Shown here one piece after another: positions 6,266-12,402 of a DNA stretch of 13,430 nt. The position numbers were made by a program, and so were the translations under genes. The DNA comes from an uncultured Chthonomonas sp. (GTDB taxonomy: Bacteria > Armatimonadota > Chthonomonadetes > Chthonomonadales > CAJBBX01), in the NCBI GenBank assembly GCA_903886985.1, contig CAISOI010000096.1:1-13430 (forward strand), read 5' to 3'. The stretch's first letter is position 1. The number at the start of each line of letters is the position of its first letter. The notes below the pieces were generated by a model, which did no database searches, was not told the DNA's origin, and was given only the letters and a program-made list of their open reading frames with translations.

Positions 6266-6913
6266 ATGATTGATCCGTCTGACCTCCCATCGATCCCAGT
6301 AACTCCGCACGAATGGGACGCCAAATTTAACGAAGACTCAGAAGCCTGGCTTTTTGGCAGAGAGCCGAGCGAAATGGCGAAACTGACTCTGACCTATTGG
6401 AAATTGATTGCTGGAGAACGCAAGGCGAAACTCATCGACTTTGGTTGTGGTCAGGGACGAGACGCTGTCTACTTTGCAAGACATGGCCTGGAAGTCACGG
6501 CGGTAGATGGATCGAAATCCGCCATAGAGCGCATGCATTTGCTTGCCAATGAAGCCGGCGCTGAACTGCGTGAGACGGCGTGTGTCGATGTTGCTAACTA
6601 TGCCATTGTGCCGGGTTTTGATGTTTACTATTCTCACAACTGCTATCAATTCTTGGGGGACCAATGTCTTAGGAAGATTGAGCAGACGATGAATGCCACT
6701 GCTCCCGGGGGCATTAATGCGATTTCCATCTTTTCCGACGAAGCTGAAAGAGCGCGGGGAACAGATGGCGTATTTTGCATGCCGCACAACAGACTGCGTG
6801 AAATCTATGCAGGTTGGCGGCTAATGTACTATGCAGAGAATATTCTCTGGAGAGAGCCTTCTCTCGCGTATCTCTCTTTTGCCATAATTATTGCAGTCAA
6901 ACAAACCATATGA
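6266..6913 (+). CDS. SAM-dependent class I methyltransferase (TehB/thiopurine-methyltransferase-like)
   Basis: 215 aa, cytosolic. Motif I is KLIDFGCGQGRDAVYFA (about residues 55-71), followed by the acidic end of the next strand at VTAVDGS (D81), which binds the SAM ribose. VDVANYAIVPGFDVYYSH (108-124) carries the acidic adenine-contact strand and motif IV region, and TAPGGINAISIFSD (145-158) resembles the motif after helix E. The N-terminal EWDAKFNEDSEAWLFGREPS resembles the capping region of TehB and thiopurine methyltransferases, which act on small molecules such as tellurite, selenite or thiols; the actual substrate is unknown. Start ATG 6266 with GAGAG at 6254-6258. An ATG at 6262 is out of frame and stops at once. 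It is separated by 20 bp from the downstream dipeptidase, so the two probably form an operon, transcribed through or from the structured leader at 6127-6220. Confidence 0.87.
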   Translation: MIDPSDLPSIPVTPHEWDAKFNEDSEAWLFGREPSEMAKLTLTYWKLIAGERKAKLIDFGCGQGRDAVYFARHGLEVTAVDGSKSAIERMHLLANEAGAELRETACVDVANYAIVPGFDVYYSHNCYQFLGDQCLRKIEQTMNATAPGGINAISIFSDEAERARGTDGVFCMPHNRLREIYAGWRLMYYAENILWREPSLAYLSFAIIIAVKQTI

Positions 6914-6933
6914 GTATTGGAGTTAAGAGCTAA

Positions 6934-8337
6934 ATGAGTGATGAAATTCAACTGTTGCATTCATGGATTGACGATCATGAAGAAGAAGTAATCAGTGCCT
7001 TGCAGGGAGTCTTGAGAATACCGAGCAAGAAAGAAGATGCCGCAGGACCAAACGCTCCTTATGGCACTCCGATTCGAGAAGCGTTGGACTACACCCTCAA
7101 TCTCTGCACCGAGTTAGGTTTTTCGGTAAAAGATGTTGGTGGCCACGCCGCTCACGCTGAATTTGGTACCGGGGACGAGATGGTTGCCGCATTGGGGCAT
7201 CTTGATGTTGTGCCGGAAGGGGATCGCTGGGAGCATGCGCCATATGGTGCTGTGCTTGATAATGGCTTTATCTATGCCCGTGGCGCTTCGGACGACAAAG
7301 GACCCACGTACGCCGCCCTATTTGGTGCGAAGGCGTTGATGGCGAGTGGTCTGCCCCTAAGACGGCGAGTAAGGATTATCTTCGGCTGTGATGAGGAATC
7401 GGGATTTGGCTGCGTGCATCACTATTTCGAGGTTGCAAAAGAAGAGCGACCCGTAATGGCGTTCACTCCAGATGCTCACTTTCCGCTGATTTTTGCAGAA
7501 AAGGGAATCAGTAATCTGACGGTTTCGAGACCCGTGGGTAGTACAGGCGGTAGTTTGAGATTGGTTTCTGCCGAAGGTGGACGTCGGACAAATATGGTTC
7601 CAGACTATGCAGAGGCGAAACTGTCCGGAACTCTGGGTGGTTTGCTCGCTGCCGCTGCCGCGTTGAACAAGTTTTGGGACAAGAACATCTCGTTTGATCT
7701 CACCGAGACATCGCTGACGGTGAAATCTGTAGGGAAGTCTGCTCACGGTTCCACGCCTCAGGTTGGTGATAATGCGGTTGCAAGACTCGCAAAAGTTCTC
7801 ATGGAACTCGACTTGCCGGAAGACCGAGAATGGTTGAACTGGATTGCTCTCTCTGTCGATCCGACCGGAGCTGCTTTGGGGATAACCGGAAGGGATGAGA
7901 TTGCAGGGCCCTTGACCAGCAACCTCGGAGTTTTCGAGCTTAAAGACGGCGTGGTCACCTCAATCTACAATGTTCGGTACTGCGTGGAATGGACAATTGA
8001 CACTCTTGTCAGTCTTGCGCGCCCAGTAATTGAAAGAGACGGTTGGACCTTAGCTGATTTCTCCGATAGTCCATCGCTTTATGTTCCGTTAGATGCAGAA
8101 CCTGCTAAGACACTCATGCGAGTATATCAGGAAGAGACCGGTGACATTGAGTCCAAACCGATTGCGATTGGTGGTGGCACTTATGCGCGCGCTACACCTA
8201 ACGCTGTATGTTTTGGGGCTGCGTTTCCTGGAGTTGAAGATGGACCTGCACACGAACCGGAAGAGCGCATCGCCGTGTCTAGTGTTTTGCGTGCCGCGAA
8301 AATCTATGCTCACGCGCTTTACGAACTAGCGCGTTAA
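6934..8337 (+). CDS. pepV: M20 family dinuclear-zinc dipeptidase, PepV-like
   Basis: 467 aa, close to the 470 of Lactobacillus PepV, so full length. Metal and catalytic motifs are all present in order: GHLDVVP (H89, with catalytic D91), GASDDKGP (bridging D120), GCDEESG (general-base E154 and ligand E155), TPDAHFP (D180), SAHGSTP in the lid/dimerisation-like domain, IAIGGGTYAR (substrate carboxylate contact) and GPAHEPEE (H440). PepV-type enzymes cleave dipeptides with an N-terminal L- or beta-amino acid in the cytosol, the last step of peptide use. No signal peptide is present. Start ATG 6934, with GGAG at 6919-6922 somewhat far upstream. Second gene of a pair with the methyltransferase. The relation between the two jobs is not evident; both may feed amino-acid or sulfur-compound handling. 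Related M20 enzymes such as Xaa-His dipeptidase and carnosinase cannot be excluded. Confidence 0.92.
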   Translation: MSDEIQLLHSWIDDHEEEVISALQGVLRIPSKKEDAAGPNAPYGTPIREALDYTLNLCTELGFSVKDVGGHAAHAEFGTGDEMVAALGHLDVVPEGDRWEHAPYGAVLDNGFIYARGASDDKGPTYAALFGAKALMASGLPLRRRVRIIFGCDEESGFGCVHHYFEVAKEERPVMAFTPDAHFPLIFAEKGISNLTVSRPVGSTGGSLRLVSAEGGRRTNMVPDYAEAKLSGTLGGLLAAAAALNKFWDKNISFDLTETSLTVKSVGKSAHGSTPQVGDNAVARLAKVLMELDLPEDREWLNWIALSVDPTGAALGITGRDEIAGPLTSNLGVFELKDGVVTSIYNVRYCVEWTIDTLVSLARPVIERDGWTLADFSDSPSLYVPLDAEPAKTLMRVYQEETGDIESKPIAIGGGTYARATPNAVCFGAAFPGVEDGPAHEPEERIAVSSVLRAAKIYAHALYELAR

Positions 8338-8347
8338 GTATGTCCTT

Positions 8348-8378
8348 TGGGCGCAGGTTGTAACTAATTCTGCGCCCA
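8348..8378. terminator. Hairpin between convergent genes, terminator-like but without a U-tract
   Basis: TGGGCGCAG (8348-8356) and CTGCGCCCA (8370-8378) form a perfect 9-bp GC-rich stem with a 13-base loop. It sits across the 26-bp gap between the dipeptidase stop (8337) and the stop of the minus-strand gene (8364-8366), with its right arm encoding the last residues of that gene. Neither strand has a U-run after the stem, so efficient intrinsic termination is not assured. It may instead protect the 3' ends of both transcripts. Confidence 0.5.
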
Positions 8379-9329
8379 CATCTCCATTTGCCTACCTAAC
8401 CCAGCTTCGACTGCACGATCGAAAACTAACGATGCTGCCGCAACATCCTCAAGAGCGACACCAATAGATTTGAAAAGTGTGATCTCTTCGTCACCCGTGC
8501 GCCCAATGGTGGCTCCAGAGACGATCTGATGCAGCTCGAAAACCTCTTCCCACCGTAGTTTGCGCGCATCAACTGCTGGCAGCAAATCACCTGCTTCCAT
8601 TTTTGCCTGCTCAATGGAATCGACCACAATCTTCTTCGCTCGCGTGACGGTAGTAATGTCGATTTCGGCACGTGAAAGCATGTTTGAGCCAACTGCATTG
8701 ACGTGAGTACCGTATTCAAGGTCTTTCCCATCGAACACAGGTGCGCGGGAGGTTGTGGCTGTGACGATAATATGCGCGCCCTTGAGCGCGGCAGCAGGAG
8801 ATTCTACTGCGACGCATTTGGTGTTTAGCGCGGTTTCCATTTTGGATGCGAATGCCGCGCGTTTCTCTTCCGAGCGAGAGAAGACGCGTATTTCCGTAAG
8901 TTTACGCACTGTTGCAATTGCCAATACTTGAGTCTCTGCCTGCCACCCGGAGCCGAATACTGCCAACGCGGATGCATCATCATTTGAAAGCAATTGGGTC
9001 GCTAAGCCCGTGGCAGCACCTGTTCTGAGCTGTCCTAATCGATCCGCTTCGATAATTGCCAAAAGGTCACCTGTTGCGGTGTCGTAGAGCAGCACCAAGA
9101 ACCGTGTTTTGGGTGGATACGAGGCGTAGGTTTTGATGGCGGCTCTGCCCAAACCGAGGTCAGCAGCCTCCATGAAATGAAAAGTACCTCCCGGAAGAAG
9201 CAGTCGTCGACGTGGATGATTAATGACGGAGCGTTCGGCTTGATTGGCAAATGATGCATGCAATGCACCTATACATAAAGGTACCGAAAGCAGTTGTTCG
9301 ACTTCTGACTCTGTAATAAAGAGAGGCAT
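8364..9329 (-). CDS. Ornithine cyclodeaminase / mu-crystallin family NAD(P)-dependent oxidoreductase
   Basis: 321 aa, the usual family length. The dimerisation/substrate half has RAAIKTYASYPPK (Lys66, the conserved active-site lysine) and ADRLGQLRTGAATGLA (R102-T-G). A Rossmann fold begins at ALAVFGSGWQA (G126-x-G128-x-x-A131), followed by IRVFSRS, AHIIVTATTS, and GTHVNAVGSNMLSRAEID. The C-terminal TLFKSIGVALEDVAAA is the family signature. Members include ornithine cyclodeaminase, alanine dehydrogenase, ketimine reductase and amino-acid-derived imine reductases. True ornithine cyclodeaminases have, as I recall, GGD where this protein has GSN, so the cyclodeaminase call is doubtful and an L-alanine dehydrogenase or ketimine reductase role is at least as likely. 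Start ATG 9327-9329, weak Shine-Dalgarno. It follows the TPR membrane-protein gene by 30 bp on the same strand. Confidence 0.88.
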   Translation of the reverse strand: MPLFITESEVEQLLSVPLCIGALHASFANQAERSVINHPRRRLLLPGGTFHFMEAADLGLGRAAIKTYASYPPKTRFLVLLYDTATGDLLAIIEADRLGQLRTGAATGLATQLLSNDDASALAVFGSGWQAETQVLAIATVRKLTEIRVFSRSEEKRAAFASKMETALNTKCVAVESPAAALKGAHIIVTATTSRAPVFDGKDLEYGTHVNAVGSNMLSRAEIDITTVTRAKKIVVDSIEQAKMEAGDLLPAVDARKLRWEEVFELHQIVSGATIGRTGDEEITLFKSIGVALEDVAAASLVFDRAVEAGLGRQMEMWAQN

Positions 9330-9359
9330 TTAATGTGTTTTCTCGTAGAAACAGCGAAC

Positions 9360-10538
9360 TTAGGTATTCGGAGTGAGGGTGAGGCCAGGAGCGGCGGGAT
9401 AGTTGGTCTTCCGGCGTTTGATTGGAATTTTCAATCGGTCAAGGAGATCAGAAGCCTGACCACCATATTCGAATTTGGGATATTGGGCGGCTGACTGGAG
9501 ATAGGGCTCGGCATCCTTTATTCGTTTGAGCGTGACAAGGGTTCTACCAAGCTTGAAATTAGTTTCGATAGCGGGATTACTGCCTGCTAATTGCAGGGCA
9601 TTTTTGTAACACTTTACAGCCACCTTCAAGTTTCCGTTATTCTCGTACATTTCACCAACGGTGTCGGCAATGTTTGCGTCTTTTGGTGCCTCTTTTTGTG
9701 CGCTTACCGCAGCTTCCAAAGCTTGAGTTAATTTGTTTTGATATAGATAGGCGTAGGCAAGGTAGTTGTATGCCTGCGGGAGATTGTGTTTTTGAAGAAT
9801 TGCCTCGCGAAAGGATTTCTCAGTCTGTGGGTACTGTTTATCGTTCAGGTACATGATGCCCCTGTTTGTGGCGTAGTCGAACGTGACAGCTATTCCAAAT
9901 CCCGATGCAACATTGGGAGTGGTGGCCGGTTTACGTTTCAAACTCGGCACAATTGCTATTACCATGACAGAGCAGAGGCTCAGCCAAATAACCGCGAGTA
10001 CAGTTCGCTTTTGCGCTTTAGTTGCTGGCACCAGAAATGGCACAGGATCACGGTTGATCCGGATTCCCATCAATTCTGATAATTGTATTGCCAGATCAGA
10101 GATAACCTGTGATGCACCCACTGGTACGATTGCAATCTCTCCGGCACTTGTCTCGAGGATAATTCGAGAGCGACAGCGTGGTTCGCCGTAAATATTTCGG
10201 ATCATCTTCTCTTCGACCCTCAATGTTGCGCCTTCGAGACTACCGGTCTTTTCCGACGCAATTTTGCCAAAACCGTGACTGTAAGTGAAGGTACGACCAT
10301 TGCGGTCTACTTTGAGAGAATGCACCAAGACCGATTGAAGCAGACCAAATACAAAGCCCGAGAAGGCCAATCCGAATACAACAATATCCCAGGGAGGTTG
10401 CGCGAGATTGAAGAATGTCAGAGCTACAAATGCCGAAACTGCCAGGAGCATGAAGTATCTACCCACGGACGGTCGCCATCGGTAGTGATCCACCGTGATC
10501 TTGAATTGATTTTCGGATTGATCGACAGAAATCTTCAC
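9360..10538 (-). CDS. Integral membrane protein with C-terminal TPR repeats
   Basis: 392 aa. Predicted membrane spans: about 28-47 (YFMLLAVSAFVALTFF), 51-71 (DIVVFGLAFSGFVFGLL) and 178-198 (RTVLAVIWLSLCSVMVIAI). Between spans 2 and 3 lies a beta-rich segment (LKVDRNGRTFTY, RSRIILETSAGEIAIVP) that resembles a membrane-associated PH-like module. The C-terminal part (about 222-357) shows four TPR-like helix pairs, for example YNYLAYAYLYQNKLTQALEAA and ADTVGEMYENNGNLKVAVKC, ending in a basic, Pro-rich tail. TPRs mediate protein-protein contacts; the partner is unknown. Start is GTG at 10536-10538, supported by GAGG six bases upstream, the same arrangement as the GTG start at 2332. First gene of a pair with the cyclodeaminase-family enzyme. 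No enzymatic function is indicated. Confidence 0.82.
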   Translation of the reverse strand: MKISVDQSENQFKITVDHYRWRPSVGRYFMLLAVSAFVALTFFNLAQPPWDIVVFGLAFSGFVFGLLQSVLVHSLKVDRNGRTFTYSHGFGKIASEKTGSLEGATLRVEEKMIRNIYGEPRCRSRIILETSAGEIAIVPVGASQVISDLAIQLSELMGIRINRDPVPFLVPATKAQKRTVLAVIWLSLCSVMVIAIVPSLKRKPATTPNVASGFGIAVTFDYATNRGIMYLNDKQYPQTEKSFREAILQKHNLPQAYNYLAYAYLYQNKLTQALEAAVSAQKEAPKDANIADTVGEMYENNGNLKVAVKCYKNALQLAGSNPAIETNFKLGRTLVTLKRIKDAEPYLQSAAQYPKFEYGGQASDLLDRLKIPIKRRKTNYPAAPGLTLTPNT

Positions 10539-10765
10539 TGGCTGCCTCGAAGTTTATCAGGAGTTAACCATAGGATCATTCCACAATTTCGGCGTTACTT
10601 CCTTTGTCATCGGCGATTGGACATCAAGGATGCGTTGCCAAATGTGTAGAAAGTGAGTGTTGCGCTAGGAAAATATCGCTGACATTCACATTATTTTCAT
10701 CTTCGTGTTTTACAATATGTGTGTATGGAGAGATTTACCAGTCAAACAAACGGGAGAATCACTAA

Positions 10766-12397
10766 ATGAAGACATTAAGATCACACGCAATTAATAACAA
10801 CAAGCCGAAACTAATCATTTCTATCGCGACAGTCGTTTCAGCAGCGATTGTTCTGCCGATATATGCTTATACCCAGGCTCCATTTGGCCAGAAGCAACAA
10901 CAGCGGAGCGGCGGCATAACGGTCAAGTATAAGAACGACGTGAAAATAGAAGTCAAGTCGGGTTATCGAGAGATTACCAGCAATGGAATTCCAGATCACA
11001 CGGTTGGGAGATTTCCGGGACCAGGTAATCCGAACGCGATCTCTCCGCAGGACTATCATTACCGCGTACCGGTGTCTCCAAAACCATCTACTGGGACCGT
11101 ACGAGCACAGGCTTTTGGTCCGCAGATATTTGGGGTAGCGGTGAATGGAGTTCCATTTGATCCGGGAACGGCGGAGACCTGGAACGGCAATCGCAATTGG
11201 CGATATGAAGCCCTTAGCGGTGCTTATGGTAAGGGTGGAATGTTGGGAGCAGACGAGAATTTTGCACACGTTCAACCCAATGGAGCCTATCACTATCACG
11301 GTTTGCCGATCGGACTGTTGAAAAAGATAGACTACACCCACAAGATGGCACTTGTGGGATATGCCGCGGACGGATACCCAATCTACGGTGATTACGGTTT
11401 CACGGATCCCAACCGAGTTGGTAGTCCAATGAAGCAGTTGAGATCGAGCTACCACTTAAAAAGTGGCAGCCGTCCTGAAAAGGATGGACCCGGCGGAGTT
11501 TATGATGGTTCGTTCGGTTCCGATTTTGAGTATATCAAAGGCAGTGGCGATCTGGACGAATTCAATGGGCGTACGGGAGTAACTCCGGACTATCCAAATG
11601 GGACGTTCTACTATGTTCTCACGGCGGACTATCCCTTCGTACCAAGAAAATTTAGAGGCACTCCAGACTCAAGCTTTCAGAAGGGCATGGGAGGACCGGG
11701 CGGTCCCGGATTTCGAGGCGGACCGGGTGGACAAGGTGGCCCTGGTGGACAAGGATTTCCTGGTGGTCCCGGCGGTCCCGGACAAGGTGGCCCTGGTGGA
11801 CAAGGATTTCCTGGTGGTCCCGGCGGTCCCGGACAAGGTGGCCCTGGTGGACAAGGATTTCCTGGTGGTCCCGGCGGTCCCGGACAAGGTGGTCCCGGTG
11901 GACAAGGATTTCCTGGTGGTCCCGGCGGTCCCGGACAAGGTGGCCCTGGTGGACAAGGATTTCCTGGTGGTCCTGCCTCGGGAATGGTGCCATTAGACTC
12001 GCTGGAAGTCCTTTTGAAGTTAACACCTGCCCAGAAATCAACCGTCGAGTTGCTTAAAAAGACAATGGAAGCTCTACGTAGTGAGAATTTTGCTGCTCCT
12101 GCGCTGGCACAATTGAAGCTCACGGAGGATCAGGTTAAACGAATCGCCTCGGGTGAGAGACTGTCGCGGGTACTCTCGGCAGATCAACGTCGCGTTTTTG
12201 AGAGCAATAAGCGTCAATTCGGCGGTCCTGGTGGCCCTGGCGGCCAAGGATTTCCGGGCGGGCAGGGTGGTCAAGGCTTTCCTGGTGGTGGACGACCTGG
12301 CGGTCCTGGGGGACAGGGATTCCCCGGTGGCCCTAGTGGCCCGCAACCGGGTGGTGGCGGTGGAGTCGGTGGACCACCTCCGTCTTTTGAGCTTTAA
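10766..12397 (+). CDS. Exported YHYH-domain protein with Gly/Pro-rich tandem repeats and LTxxQ-like motifs
   Basis: 543 aa. N-terminal signal or membrane anchor at about 15-36 (LIISIATVVSAAIVLPIYAY). Residues about 50-295 form a YHYH-family domain: DYHYRVP (96-102), GVAVNGVPFDPG, AHVQPNGAYHYHGLP (Y175-H-Y-H178), ALVGYAADGYPIYGDYG and GTFYYVLTADYPFVPR. Residues about 308-403 are a Gly/Pro-rich tract built of 17-residue units (GQGGPGGQGFPGGPGGP). Residues about 404-487 are a helical segment with three LTxxQ-like motifs: LTPAQ (419-423), LTEDQ (452-456) and LSADQ (470-474), reminiscent of Spy/CpxP/ZraP. A second Gly/Pro-rich tail ends the protein. The biochemical role of YHYH domains is not established to my knowledge; the His-rich motif suggests metal binding (inference). 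Start ATG 10766 with GGGAG at 10752-10756. Its stop is 5 bases before the HupE-like gene, implying coupling. Confidence 0.88.
   Translation: MKTLRSHAINNNKPKLIISIATVVSAAIVLPIYAYTQAPFGQKQQQRSGGITVKYKNDVKIEVKSGYREITSNGIPDHTVGRFPGPGNPNAISPQDYHYRVPVSPKPSTGTVRAQAFGPQIFGVAVNGVPFDPGTAETWNGNRNWRYEALSGAYGKGGMLGADENFAHVQPNGAYHYHGLPIGLLKKIDYTHKMALVGYAADGYPIYGDYGFTDPNRVGSPMKQLRSSYHLKSGSRPEKDGPGGVYDGSFGSDFEYIKGSGDLDEFNGRTGVTPDYPNGTFYYVLTADYPFVPRKFRGTPDSSFQKGMGGPGGPGFRGGPGGQGGPGGQGFPGGPGGPGQGGPGGQGFPGGPGGPGQGGPGGQGFPGGPGGPGQGGPGGQGFPGGPGGPGQGGPGGQGFPGGPASGMVPLDSLEVLLKLTPAQKSTVELLKKTMEALRSENFAAPALAQLKLTEDQVKRIASGERLSRVLSADQRRVFESNKRQFGGPGGPGGQGFPGGQGGQGFPGGGRPGGPGGQGFPGGPSGPQPGGGGGVGGPPPSFEL
11729..11973 (+). 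repeat. 51-bp tandem repeat, about 4.8 copies, inside the YHYH-protein gene
   Basis: Units start at 11729, 11780, 11831, 11882 and 11933 (the last partial, ending near 11973). Each encodes GQGGPGGQGFPGGPGGP. Copies are nearly identical at the DNA level including third codon positions; unit 4 differs in GGTGGTCCCGG where others read GGTGGCCCTGG. Since 51 is a multiple of 3, copy number can change without frameshift. A diverged relative of the unit recurs at about 12220-12360. Confidence 0.95.
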
Positions 12398-12402
12398 GCG
12401 TA

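Noticed and set aside
10685..10716. TTCACA and TACAAT as a sigma70-type promoter for the YHYH gene
   Set aside because: The spacing is 20 bp and the flanks are not supportive; TACAAT alone is too weak to annotate.
11729..11973. Regular repeats as a possible CRISPR array
   Set aside because: The units are contiguous 51-bp coding repeats with no variable spacers and no cas genes nearby.
11598..11996. Long open frames in other phases and on the minus strand over the Gly/Pro repeat (for example VVPAVPDKVALVDKD-type repeats)
   Set aside because: The 51-bp unit contains no stop in several frames, so repetition alone keeps them open. They lack start context and fall inside a well-supported domain protein.
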